64,000 nt of DNA from Callipepla californica brunnescens (GCA_023055505.1 JALIRH010000045.1:4300180-4364179); one strand, 5' to 3'. Counted from the first letter of the stretch, positions 11,022-20,460 are shown. Notes: generated from the letters alone by a model not told the origin. Numbers and translations are program-made.

Positions 11022-11516
11022 ACTGTAACTTACACATCCTGATTTGAATATCTTTTGGCTTATGCTTACTATACGATGAGGAGGAGAGGACATGGACAAG
11101 TGCAGTCCTTGGTGAAGTTACTAAACTTACTGCTGTTGTCTGTTTCGATCTGGATTGCCTAGCAGCACCTCTTTCTATGTATATCTTCATACTTAAGATT
11201 TTAAAGTGTTCTTTAAGTTAAAAAAAAAAAAAAGCTAAAATGTTTGAGGAAAGGCACTTCATTGCAGATTGAAATGTGAAGTGTGAAATACTGTTTTCTT
11301 TAGTTTTCTTTTTACTAGTGGTTAGATAATGTATGCTCAGGCTTAAGGTGTATTTCTGTTGGCTTTATATGTTTTGTTAATGGATGCATGATATAATTTA
11401 TAATGTATTCTGTAGTGCACATACAAGCTCTGTACCTTATTTAGGATAAGTGCTTTGAAGTCAACTGTGATGTGGGGGAGAGGAGGGTAGAAGATCACTT
11501 TTTCCTCTGATCTTAC

Positions 11517-11522
11517 AATAAA
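11517..11522 (+). other. Candidate distal poly(A) signal AATAAA for NBR1
   Basis: Canonical hexamer just before the abrupt change from AT-rich to GC-rich sequence near 11540. Confidence 0.4.
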
Positions 11523-11540
11523 CCTCTTTATCTGGCTGGC

Positions 11541-12984
11541 TCTCATTGGCCTCTTTACAGGCAGCTGCTCTGACTGGAGTGCTTAGCTGTGGCTGTTCCC
11601 CTCTGCCCTGGCAGCTTGCTGCCCTGCTGCAGCATCAGGATCCTAGCAAGGTGCGTGCCCTGCTTCTAAGGAGGAATGTATGCCTGCCCTGTGGCACTGC
11701 AGCTGCCTATGATGGGTAAGCGGGGTGGGGGGGGGGGGCTACTCAGGCAGCACTAAGTGTGGGGATGCTGTGTCCTGTTGGGGCTGCAGGCATAGGGCTT
11801 CTGGGGTGGTACTGGGCCTAGAGAAGCCTGCTTTCAGCAGTGGGGTTGGTGCCTGGCATGGCTACTGCAGGGGCAGTCAGGCCTGTGAAAATTCATTGTG
11901 TTTCTGTACTGTTTTGAGGTTGTGAGGTCTAGTCTTTCTCAGAGCTTGCATTATTCATTGCTTTCTGCTTCCTTATTAGGGCTCAGGCCTGGCCCCAGCC
12001 CTGGAGGAGGGAGTGGGAGGGAGCTAGTAAACATTAACCTTGAAAATTAGGAGAAACTGTAGCTTCACTGCTTGGGGCTTGCAAGAAATTGTGGTTACGG
12101 TGACTCTGCTGCAATAGTTACAGGACCCTTTCTGGGTTAGAGAAGCCCGAGTCGCTCAGGCATTCTTGTCTTTCCATTCTACATTGCATGTTGTGAGAGG
12201 GTGGGGAATATTGAGTTAACTGCAACCTCAGACCACTATCTTGCATGCTGACAAGCTCTGTGACTACGCTCATGTACTAGCAGAGTAGAGGGAAAGGGCT
12301 TTGGAGGCATCTGGGGCAAACTAGAAAGAGTATAAAGTGCTTTAGCAAAGGCAGCTGAACTCTAGGCATTCTGTATATTATCTTAGACTACACAGTGGGC
12401 TCCTGGGAGTCTTTCATGTTGCTCTGGGCAGTCCTTGAATTACAGTAGAGCATACTGGGAAGAACTGAGGGCACCCTGAGGGGTTGTGGAACTGTAGGGT
12501 GCAGGAAAGTCCTTTCCCCCCTCACAGTCACACTAAGAAGCCTTTAGAGCACACTGAGGAGCTCTTCAGTGCTCCCAAAGGGAGCACTTGGCCTGTAGGA
12601 GCTTAAAGGTGCTGTACCCTGTAGCTAGATGTCCTGTTGTAACTTCTTGGTGGTGGTACTGGGACACACGTTAGGTTCCAGCATGGTGGAGGCATGAGCA
12701 CAATGCGTGTGTAGCTCTACAAGGAGACAAATGCACAACTAGACCTGCACTGGTGCAACATCTGCACAGGTCTGTGTACACATCTGTGCAGACACATTAG
12801 CGTACACACCCTTGCATGCATGCGTGCATGGCTGCAGCTCTGCTTACCTCTCCCAAGGAAGAGTCTGGGGGTTAAGTATAGCACTTGGCCTCCGCTCCCA
12901 GCACCTTCTAGCAGTTGCAGTAATGTGTCCTCTACCACCCATGCTGGGGGTTCCTCTACTCTGTGTGCTTGGCCATAATGACAC
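11541..12984. other. GC-rich intergenic region between NBR1 and MPP2 3' ends
   Basis: No exon-like segment, RNA gene or mobile element is recognised on either strand. The region contains a G-rich run near 11722-11738 and imperfect CA/TG-rich alternation near 12770-12835. Short open frames here lack splice context and similarity. Confidence 0.6.
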
Positions 12985-13006
12985 AAACTCACTGTTTTTT
13001 CTCTTC

Positions 13007-13012
13007 TTTAAT
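13007..13012 (-). other. Candidate MPP2 poly(A) signal ATTAAA
   Basis: Plus-strand TTTAAT reads ATTAAA on the minus strand, about 605 bases past the MPP2 stop, with G/T-rich sequence just beyond. I found no minus-strand AATAAA closer to the stop. Confidence 0.45.
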
Positions 13013-13423
13013 AATAAAACAACAGCAAAGTACCACAAAGGAACAGCCTGGGGCAGGGTGCATGGGAACCTCAGGGTTTCCCTGGAGGTTTGGGCAAGGG
13101 GATGAAGAGGACAGGGCGGAAGCAGTTCAGAACCAGAAAGCTTGGCATGCTCATGCATGCATTTGAGACCATCTGTCCCTGTCCTCTGGGTTCCCCTGCA
13201 GCAATCATTAATTACGGAGTTAATTGCAGGCCAGTTACAGGGTAGGGATCTTCTGGGTGTTACTGGGATACAGACACTCCACCCCAGGGGAGGCTCCTGC
13301 ATGGAGAAACTGGGGAAGGACCACATGGTGGTGCAGTCTCCTGGGATTAAAGTGAGGCCAGCTTTTGGCAGTGAGTTAGCTGTGTCTGCATGGGGCAGGG
13401 AGCTGTCCCCTATCCCTGCTCTT

Positions 13424-13510
13424 CCCCCCCCCCCCCCCCCCCCCCCAAAACAAAAAACAAAAAACAAAAAAAAAAAACAAAAACCAAACCAAAAAAAAAC
13501 AAACAAACAG
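13424..13510. repeat. C23 tract followed by A-rich low-complexity sequence
   Basis: An uninterrupted run of 23 C (13424-13446), then about 64 bases of A-rich sequence interrupted by single C's. On the MPP2 mRNA strand this reads T-rich then a G23 run, about 170 bases after the stop codon. Confidence 0.92.
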
Positions 13511-13615
13511 GACAAGGGGGAAGGAGAGAGGAACTGCACCCCAGAGTGGTGGTGCTGAGCACAGCATGTGCATCACAGTGGTGGGCTCCCAAGACAGGAG
13601 TAGGGGATGCACACA

Positions 13616-13792
13616 CTAGTAGACCCAGGTGACAGGCACCCACTGGGGCTCAGCACGAAGGCGTTCCATGGCCTTGCTCAGCTGCCCAAAGGTGTGCTCC
13701 AGGTTGTCGTTGGTCAGACTCAGGTCAAAGTAGTGGCTGTAGCCATGCTGTATGCGATTGCTCTCCTCTACTGTCCGCCGTGCATCAGCGTC
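13616..13792 (-). CDS. MPP2: MPP2 last coding exon
   Basis: Acceptor GGGCAG, then [25 protein letters not shown] and [11 protein letters not shown] followed by TAG at 13618-13616. The C-terminal motif is the diagnostic MPP2 ending. Confidence 0.95.
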   Translation of the reverse strand, partial: DADARRTVEESNRIQHGYSHYFDLSLTNDNLEHTFGQLSKAMERLRAEPQWVPVTWVY

Positions 13793-16700
13793 CTGCCCAC
13801 ACCAGTGCTGCCTCAGTTCCCCTACTACCTCCCTCTTCCCATCCCTGCTGCACTGTGCCCACTCATCCCGAGCACCCACCGTGAGCTGCTTTATAGCCAC
13901 ACCACTCTCTAGTGCTGCACGGTTCATGGCCTGCAGAGTTTCGGCACTGGGAGCTTCAACAAACACCACATAGGGCACAAATTCTGCTGTCCTAAGCACC
14001 TTCACTGCCTGTAGGGGGAAGGGAGGGGGCTGAGCCCTGCAGAACTACCCTTAGTCCTCCTCATTCAGATGCTGCCTACCTGTGGGTTGACATCCAGGAT
14101 GCACATTTTGCCAGCATTCACCACAGCACGGATGGAGTCAATCTTGGTGCCATAGAGGTTGCCCTCATACTCGCCATGCTCCAGATAGTGACCTGCCTTG
14201 ATGTCTGCCTCCATCTCACCCCGCGATACGAAGTGGTACCCGTGTCCATCTTTCTCGCTCTCCTTGGGCTTCCGTGATGTGTCTGTCCATGATGTCACCC
14301 TAAGCACCCAATACCAGCCCACCCTGGGGGTCCCATTCAGTACACAGTGATGATAATGGGGCTGTGACACTACTCTGGGAGGCTGGGTCATAATGCTATT
14401 CACGAGGGACAGTGATGCTCTTAGGGGATGGTTATGTTCATGGGGGACAGTTTTGGCGTTTTTTATGGGCTGGTGATGTTAAGAGAGAACAATGATTCTG
14501 CCTGTAGGTGACCATGATACCATGATGCTCATGGGGGAATAGCAATACATTAATGCCTTTAGGGAGGTGGCAGTGTTTTAGGGGACAGTAATAATCATTG
14601 GGGGAAGGTGAGGCTTGTGGAAGATATGGGGACACTCACAGGGGATGGTGGTGCCATAGCGTGTCTGGTCAGATAAGATGAGCTTGTTCTTGAGGCTGCG
14701 TCGCCCCACGCCCTGGGCACCAATAAGCACTAGGGTTTTCCTCCGGAAAGGTGGCATGCGGGCCACCTCCTCATAGATCAGCAGCTCATGGCAGTCAAAC
14801 TCTGTGCAAGGGACAGGCACTAATTGAAGCCACCACAAACAAAGCCTAGGGACTGTCCCTTGTCCCTTGGGGATGCTTACCAGCATTCTTTGTGGTCAGG
14901 TACATCATCCTCTTCTTCCTCTTCCCACTGAGGCTGCTGCACAGGGCCCCTGCTGAGGCATGAAGCTGGCTATGCCAGGGCTGGGGATAGCACTAGGTGT
15001 ACAAGTACATTGTTGTGGGAGTTGGGGACCCACGGTGGGGCAGGGGGCTCCATACCAGGTGAGGGGGCCACCTCCATGTCTCGCTTCACGAAGGCTTTTC
15101 GCTTCTCCTCCAGCAGTTGGCTGGGGATAAGCCCCGCACTGCCCCCCTCCACGTGGCATGCCTGAGGGAGACAGCAGTGGTGCATAAGGACCCTATGTCC
15201 CCAGGAACCTTCCCTGTACTGCGCTACTGGGGGGGAGCACAGTATGGCACATTGGGATATTCCTCTCCAGCCTCAAGCTCCCCTTCCTCCCCCCCAATCC
15301 CCCCCCCCCAAAAAAAAAAAAAGAAATTCCCAACAAACTCAGCAGCCCCTAGGCTGGGAGACTCTGGATTAGGGGATAAAAGACAATGCCCAGCTCTCAC
15401 CTGCCACCAGTTGGGGTCATCCTGGTTGACAATCTGCAGCACGTCCCCGGCAGCAAAGCGGAGCCCAGCTTCCTTGCAGGGAATGAGGCTGTCAGAAGCT
15501 GGGTCATAGTCGAAGTGGCACTTCACAAAGACCTGGGGACAACGGGGGTTACCAGAGGCAGGGGAGATACAGATGGGTGCCATGTTGCTGGCCTCCTGTA
15601 GCACTGTGCCTCAGTTTTCTCAGCAGCACTATGCACACTCACTCATGCAGTGTGACAGTCCCCACTGTCACTTGGTGCAGGCAGGCATGCAGGGCACCCA
15701 TGCACACACAGGCAGCACCCAGGGCAGCCACCAGACACCACAGCAATCCCAGGGCAGCACCCACGCACAGCCCTACACCCACACACAGCCCTACAGCTAA
15801 GCACAGTGCAGCCGCGATGGCACACATCTGTGCATGCGTATGCAATGGCACTGTGGTCCCTGGCTGGGCAGGAAGTGTGAGCACGCTCAGGCAGCAGCAG
15901 GGTGTTTGGAGATGCGTGGTGCCAGGCAGTGCAGTGCCAAAGGACTTGCTGACAGTACTTCTTTGTCCCTGTCTGGGTGACAGCACACAGCTGACACGAT
16001 GCAGGGTAGGGGACACAGAACCCAAGTCCCCTTATGGGGAAGGGAATGGAGTCAAATGGGTGACACTGCAGCCACCATGGGTAGGAGTAGGGTGCCCTTG
16101 TGGGTGCCAAGGGTGCAGGACTCAAAGAAGCAGTGGGATCCCCAGCCATGGGATGCTCTCCACTGGTTTGCAAGGGACATGAGGCTTAGGGGGCTGGAGA
16201 CATCGGACACAAAGGCATAGGTAGATGGGAAACAGGGCACACAGCAAAGGAACGGGGCATTTGGGTACAGGGCATGACCACAGGGAAAATAAAAGCATGG
16301 GGACAGCACAGATGTAGGGACAATGTAGGCATAGGGCAGTGGGACTCATGAGCATGGAGGCATATAAGCCACAGATAAGGGTATTGGTGGTGCAAGGTGC
16401 AACATGCAGAGTATAGGTGTAGGATGCAGATGTGAGTACCTGCCGGGGTGGGTGTGGCTCCTGGTAGCTGGGCAGGATCTTGAGGACGACACTACCACTG
16501 GCATGGCGCAGGCTGTCCTGCAGCGCCCGTGGGTCACTGCCCACCTCCTGCCCATTCACCTCCCGGATGACGTCCCCTACGTGCAGCAGGCCCTGCTGGG
16601 CCACCATTCCCCCATGCAGGATGCGGGCGATCACCAGCTCCCCCCGCTCCACCCGGAATGTCACTCCCTGGGTGGAACAGTCCCACATCAGCCCCTGCTG

Positions 16701-19390
16701 CAGTTACCACGTGTCACTGCCCCAGCACCTAGCAGTGAAACCAGTGATTTCCCTGGTACCCTGCGATGTTTCCAGTACTGTGCAATGTCCTGAGAACCAC
16801 CCAAGTTTCCATGCAGTGGTCTCAGTAATGTCCTGGCATCCAGCAGTGTCCCCTGCACCCAGGATTTTCCCCAGTACCCTGCAGTGTCATCAGCACTACC
16901 CCCAATATCCAGCAGATCCCCAAGCAATGCCCTCAGCACTCATTAATGCCCTCATAATTTTCATTACCCCCAGCACCTGGTGATGTCCCCAGCATCATGC
17001 AATTTCCCAAACATACTACAATCTTTCCAGAGTTAGGCTTTGTCCTCAGCGCTGTGCAGTGCCCTTGCAATGCCCCCAGCATTGTCCTGATCTGGCTTAC
17101 CAGGTTCTCCCCGGCCGTCTTGCGAATGCCCACCATTCGCACAGCGTCAGGGGGCACGGGCTGGTTGTTGAAGGCTGGATCCAGGAGAGGGCTCGGCGGG
17201 GGTGTCTCATAGCTCTTGGAGGCCACTGAGTCATGGGTCTCCAGCAGGGACTGGAAGGTACACAGTTGTCACACATCTGTGCACACACATCTTGCACACG
17301 CATGGGGTTTGCACATGCACCTTTCATGCACAGGGATTGCATGCCTCCTGCCACACCTGGAAGTGGGGCTCACGCAGGATGCGGGCCAGCTCAGCTGCTG
17401 TACTGTCCTGCTGCACCAGGTGCCCGATGTCACACAGGATCTCCTGCACCAGCTCCACGTTGTTGTCCCGCACTGCCTCCAGCTTTGTCTCCTCCAGTCG
17501 CTCATGGGCCTAGAGTGGGTGCAAGGGACTCCTACATATGCCCACAGCTGTATCCGCATGGTGCACACACACACATGCATTACACTGTACATACACACAT
17601 ACACATGTCCACATGCACCCTCTGCACGGGCACAGAGCCCCACATTCACATGTGCAAAGTCACCTGTTTGGATGCACATCTGCACCCAGCCTTGTATACA
17701 CACTACCACACTAACCTCTGTGTGTATGTGCCAGCACACACATGCACACACAAATACAAACATAATGAATGTGCAGGACATGTGCTAACCATATGCACCC
17801 CATGAGCACAGCCAGCAAGTGTCACACATACATGTGCATACCCCACCTTGCACACCATCTCTCCCCACTCATACCCAGCCCACTCTTGCTGCTCCCCTGT
17901 AGCACAGCACCCTCACACACAGCTGTGCACATGCACTGCATGCACGCTCACTTCCATGCATACACACTTCCCTATGTGCATACATGCATGCACACAACAA
18001 TGCGTCCATACACTTGCGTGCACACAGATATGTGCATACCTTCCCACCACTTTCATGCAAGCAGACAAATGTGCATCTTCCTCTACACAGTGTGGGCACA
18101 CACACACACGCTTGTGCCCATTCACACTCATCCATCCACACACCACCATGTTCCCACTTCCCCTCCTTTCCCAATGCTGCAGGGTGACAGGTGGGACACA
18201 GTGCCACCAGTACCTTGCACCACTGTACCTTTGCCAAGGATCTTACTATCGGGCTCTCCATGATGCCGCGGAGAAAGATGAGGTCAAGGTCAGCAGCACC
18301 TGGGGTGCTGGGGAGGCCCAGGAGGTTGTCGAGAACTTGCTGCATGGCTGCAAACATGGAGATGTGGGAACACAGGGATACAGCGACACAGGGATAGTCA
18401 AGTGAGAGGGACAGGGACAGATTTAGGGTCTCCATATCCCCCTCACCTCACCCCAGGGTACCTCATGGTGGTGTGATGGGATGCCCTGCTCCAGAGGAGG
18501 CTAGTGGCTCTGTGCCATATACCCCCTTCCCACCCATGCTTCGATGTCCCCCCTGCAATGAGCACAGCATCTCCTTGCAAAGGGCTGCCTCCCCAAGCTC
18601 CCATCTATTATTGCAAGACATCGAATTGCCTTTCTCGCCCCTGCAGTGGGGGCAACAAGGAGAGCCTACCTCCAAGAAACATCACTTATGGAAGGGGGGT
18701 TCTTACATAGGGAAAGAAGGGAACTCCTCAGAACCCTCCTGGGAGGGGTATTCCCCACAGTCAGTTCTTGCAGCAGCAGGCAGGGCTCCAGTGAAACTGG
18801 CAGGATGCAGTAAAGCCTGGAGGAAGGAGGTTTCCAACACAGCCAGGCAGTGTAATGCAAACAAGAGGCTGCAGTGTAAATGGATGGGGGGGAGGGTTGG
18901 GGGACGACGACACAGGACTGCAAACGAGGAGGTTGCAATGCAAACACGGGGATGTAACGCATCTGGGGATGCAATTCTACCCGGCAGTGTGATACAAACA
19001 GTGAGAGGGCTGCAATGCAAAAAAGGGCTTGCGATTCACCAGGGAGCCGCTGCGATGGAAGGAGAGACTGCATGCAATGGCGGGTGAGGCTTGAAATGCA
19101 GACGGAAAAAGGGGGAAGGGGGAGGTGCTGCTCCCAAACATCCCCCACTCTACTCTTGGGGGGGGTGTCACAGAATGACCCAGGAGATCCCCTCCCCACC
19201 CCTACCCCCAACCCTTCACCACCCAACCCCTGCCCTCAGCTTACCCCTAGTGCATCACCACAGCCACCAGCCCCTGCACAGCGTCACTTTCTGACCCCGC
19301 CCTCCGCGGCCAGGGAGCCACCCTACCTTGGGAACCCAGCGGTGCATCGGGGGCAGTCAGCGAGGACCCAGGGCCGGGGCCGCTGCTCAT
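13616..19390 (-). CDS. MPP2: MPP2, p55-family MAGUK scaffold (complete coding region, 12 exons)
   Basis: Minus-strand join, 5' to 3': 19390-19327, 18347-18229, 17509-17357, 17250-17101, 16667-16440, 15532-15401, 15161-15056, 14949-14881, 14801-14640, 14282-14080, 14008-13880, 13792-13616. Phases are continuous and give 563 residues, close to mammalian MPP2. Domains: paired L27 about 24-115, PDZ about 149-229 with carboxylate loop GVTF at 163-166, SH3 about 239-305 with NWWQ, basic hook KRKKR at 327-331, and guanylate-kinase-like about 362-555. The GK P-loop reads GAQGVGRRS: the catalytic lysine is arginine, as expected for a non-catalytic MAGUK domain. The C-terminus [11 protein letters not shown] distinguishes MPP2 from its paralogue MPP3. 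The family organises membrane protein complexes at cell junctions and synapses. The start ATG has G at -3 and precedes [10 protein letters not shown], an MPP2-like but variable N-terminus. Confidence 0.95.
13880..14008 (-). CDS. MPP2: MPP2 exon: guanylate-kinase-like domain, third part
   Basis: 43 codons, [20 protein letters not shown] to [10 protein letters not shown]. Donor ACG|GTGGGT. The following 87-base intron has no stop in this frame. Confidence 0.94.
14080..14282 (-). CDS. MPP2: MPP2 exon: GMP-site part of guanylate-kinase-like domain
   Basis: Encodes the completed tyrosine, [22 protein letters not shown], then [14 protein letters not shown] and CILDVNPQ. These correspond to the nucleotide-monophosphate region of guanylate kinases, used for protein binding in MAGUKs. 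Acceptor GGACAG; donor CAG|GTAGGC. Confidence 0.95.
14400..14625. repeat. Degenerate minisatellite in an MPP2 intron
   Basis: Imperfect repeats of roughly 25-35 bases built on ATGGGGGACAGTGATG-like cores on the plus strand. It fills most of the 357-base intron 14283-14639. Nothing else is visible there. Confidence 0.6.
14640..14801 (-). CDS. MPP2: MPP2 exon: start of guanylate-kinase-like domain
   Basis: Encodes [20 protein letters not shown], then the degenerate P-loop GAQGVGRRS and TRYGTTIP. Acceptor TGCACAG; donor CCT|GTGAGT. Confidence 0.95.
14881..14949 (-). CDS. MPP2: MPP2 exon: basic hook (KRKKR) with tandem acceptor
   Basis: Encodes [20 protein letters not shown] and KNA. The acceptor reads CAGCAG. 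The distal AG (exon from 14949) gives the length seen in mammals. The proximal AG (from 14952) would change the junction from SPG to SPAG by adding one codon. The basic motif is the family's protein 4.1-binding hook. Donor CTG|GTAAGC. Confidence 0.9.
15056..15161 (-). CDS. MPP2: MPP2 exon: end of SH3 and start of hook
   Basis: Encodes [35 protein letters not shown] and the first base of a glycine. Acceptor CCCTCAG, donor CTG|GTATGG. The GLIPSQ motif closes the SH3 fold. Confidence 0.94.
15299..15322. repeat. C11-A13 homopolymer junction
   Basis: A run of C followed directly by a run of A in the MPP2 intron between the SH3 exons; on the gene strand it reads T then G. Confidence 0.85.
15401..15532 (-). 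CDS. MPP2: MPP2 exon: first part of SH3 domain
   Basis: 44 codons, [20 protein letters not shown] to NQDDPNWWQ, with the ALYDY-like FDYDP and the WW pair. Acceptor CCCCAG; donor CAG|GTGAGA. Confidence 0.95.
15640..16400. repeat. Degenerate minisatellite sequence in the MPP2 PDZ-SH3 intron
   Basis: The 907-base intron 15533-16439 holds imperfect CAGGCAGCACCC/CACACAGCCCTACA-like repeats near 15680-15800 and GGGACA/GGCATA-rich repeats near 16170-16400. Open frames across it on both strands are by-products of this composition. Confidence 0.5.
16440..16667 (-). CDS. MPP2: MPP2 exon: main body of PDZ domain
   Basis: 76 codons beginning with the carboxylate-binding loop GVTF, then [17 protein letters not shown] and [14 protein letters not shown], ending at PHPPRQ. 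Acceptor CACCCAG; donor CAG|GTACTC. GVTF instead of the common GLGF is usual for p55 MAGUKs. Confidence 0.95.
16690..17095. repeat. Degenerate minisatellite in MPP2 PDZ intron
   Basis: Imperfect units of roughly 25 bases with a CCCCAGCACCCTGCAGTGTC-like core (plus strand) fill the 433-base intron 16668-17100. Confidence 0.65.
17101..17250 (-). CDS. MPP2: MPP2 exon: L27-PDZ linker and start of PDZ
   Basis: 50 codons: [20 protein letters not shown], a proline-rich linker, then [14 protein letters not shown] opening the PDZ. Acceptor TTCCAG; donor CTG|GTAAGC. Confidence 0.95.
17357..17509 (-). CDS. MPP2: MPP2 exon: C-terminal L27
   Basis: 51 codons from [17 protein letters not shown] to ILREPHFQ. 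Acceptor CTCTAG, donor CAG|GTGTGG. L27 domains in this family drive heterodimerisation with other scaffolds. Confidence 0.95.
17555..18150. repeat. CA/TG-rich alternating purine-pyrimidine tract in MPP2 L27 intron
   Basis: About 600 bases of imperfect ACACATGCAC/TGTGCATAC repeats between the two L27 exons. Alternating purine-pyrimidine sequence of this kind can adopt Z-DNA. Length and degeneracy suggest an old expanded microsatellite. Confidence 0.75.
18229..18347 (-). CDS. MPP2: MPP2 exon: N-terminal L27
   Basis: Acceptor TTTGCAG completes an alanine, then the exon encodes [12 protein letters not shown] through [19 protein letters not shown], the first L27 helix set. Donor AAG|GTACAG, phase 0. 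An internal ATG at the first methionine could serve as an alternative start. Confidence 0.94.
18840..19060. repeat. Degenerate GGCTGCAATGCAAA minisatellite in MPP2 intron 1
   Basis: Repeated GCAATGCAAA/GCAGTGTAA-type cores at intervals of about 20-35 bases. The rest of the 979-base intron 18348-19326 shows no recognisable feature. Confidence 0.6.
19327..19390 (-). CDS. MPP2: MPP2 first coding exon
   Basis: Encodes [20 protein letters not shown] plus Q and one base of the next codon, ending CCCAAG|GTAGGG. Two bases before the ATG lies a pyrimidine-rich stretch ending CTGCAG, so the exon may begin there and follow a non-coding exon. The N-terminus varies between MPP2 isoforms in other species, so this start is less certain than the rest. 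Confidence 0.75.
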
Positions 19391-19489
19391 GGCTGCAGGC
19401 AGCAGAGCCCGGCCTCCTGCCCGCCTCCTGCCCAGATCCGGGTACTGCGGCCTCCGCCTGTGCCTGCTGCACCCCGAGCCACAGCAGAA

Positions 19490-20225
19490 GCACGCAGGTG
19501 TGCAACAGGAGTATGGACACGCAGTGGGAACACGGGTGTGCACAGACTGTGTAGGTGTGCAAACGGTGCACGGGCACGGAAAGGGAGCACGAGCATACAA
19601 AAGCACAGATGTGCAAAAGGAACATGCATCCTCTGGGACGAGCAAACCCTGACATATGCAAAGCCATTATCATGCATGCACCATGCATCCTTGCACACAA
19701 ATGTCCCTATAAACAGCATAGACATTAACAGAGATACGTATGTGTTACCATATGTGACACACCTGTGTGATTGTCTCTGGACAACCATACTCGTGTTGCT
19801 GTGCATACCTGCCTCTGCATGTTCACACATCCACACTTAGGCATGCAACCATGTGCATATCGTTGTACAAGACACGCCTGTGTGTAGTCACACACTTGTG
19901 AACAATGTTAATAGCTGTGTGCATTCAAAAGCACATCTAGTATGACCCTAAAATGTACGCGTGTGCATAATCCCCGTTAGCCACAAGCCCACAAACTTGG
20001 TCATGTTCACACGTGTGCATACCCATGGCCCCACCAGTGCGTGCTCACATGAATGTAAACTCATGTGCACATGCTGACACATGCCCCCCTTTTTACCCTC
20101 AAACTCTTGTGCATGCACACACACCGTGCATGCTCACATGCATGCATGCTCACATGCGTGCAGACACACACGCTCACACCACGTGCACGATGCTTGCACA
20201 CACACTCTACCCGCGTGTGCTCACC
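19490..20225. repeat. CA/TG-rich alternating purine-pyrimidine tract upstream of MPP2
   Basis: Imperfect GTGTGCA/ACACATGC repeats over about 730 bases, of the same type as the tract in the L27 intron. Open frames here are low-complexity artefacts. Confidence 0.75.
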
Positions 20226-20239
20226 CGTGGAAGCCCCCC

Positions 20240-20460
20240 CGCCTGCTGGCACGCACGTTTCCGCCGGTTCGGTTTGGGGAGGATGGCATGTGTCCCCTTT
20301 AAGGGAGCAAGTGCCGTTGCCATAACAGCCGGGGGGACGGCCGCGAGCTCCTCACCGGTGGAGGTGGCACAGATTTAAAGGGGCCGCAGAGCGTCCAGCT
20401 TCCCCTTCACGCCACCAAGGGCCGCTCACGTGGGCGTCATAACCTTATCACTTGTTATCA
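20240..20460 (-). promoter_or_regulatory. Candidate MPP2 promoter and non-coding first exon
   Basis: A short GC- and CpG-rich island between CA-rich repeats and AT-richer sequence, upstream of MPP2. On the minus strand it contains a donor-like ACCG|GTGAGG with last exonic base 20356, which could splice to the CTGCAG acceptor two bases before the ATG. It also holds an RFX X-box-like GTTGCCATAACAGC (20316-20329), a TTTAAA motif and a CACGTG E-box. A 5' exon is inferred, not shown. Confidence 0.35.
20316..20329 (+). promoter_or_regulatory. RFX X-box-like motif
   Basis: GTTGCCATAACAGC is close to the imperfect inverted repeat bound by RFX factors (GTTGCC, two-base spacer, then an inverted half site). 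Confidence 0.35.

Larger units (their letters stand above)
9270..11540 (+). other. NBR1: Probable NBR1 3' UTR and immediate downstream region
   Basis: The sequence is AT-rich and non-coding, with no long open frame of coding character. Canonical AATAAA signals occur at 9844, 9939 and 11517. Composition switches to GC-rich right after the last of these, which could mark the true 3' end of a long UTR. The exact cleavage site cannot be decided from sequence alone. Confidence 0.55.
12985..13615 (-). other. MPP2: Probable MPP2 3' UTR
   Basis: The region lies directly downstream of the MPP2 stop on the minus strand. An ATTAAA variant poly(A) signal occurs on this strand at 13007-13012, followed by a G/T-rich stretch reading CAGTGAGTTTGTGTC, consistent with a downstream element. 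The end is approximate. Confidence 0.45.

Noticed and set aside
12844..13539. 231-codon minus-strand open frame
   Set aside because: It is produced by reading through the homopolymer C/A tract (poly-Gly and Phe-rich) in the MPP2 3' UTR region, with no conserved motif.
15577..16182. Long open frames on both strands in an MPP2 intron
   Set aside because: Low-complexity CA/GC-rich minisatellite sequence gives Thr/His/Pro or Cys-rich translations in all frames. The flanking MPP2 exons define this as intron.
17216..18435. Histidine/threonine-rich open frames across the MPP2 L27 intron
   Set aside because: Translations of the CA/TG repeat tract. Only the short stretches matching exons 17357-17509 and 18229-18347 on the minus strand are real.
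13616..19390. Assignment of the MAGUK to MPP3
   Set aside because: The C-terminal [11 protein letters not shown], the KQLT...RRTVEES segment and the MQQVLDNL L27 start match MPP2. MPP3 differs at these places.
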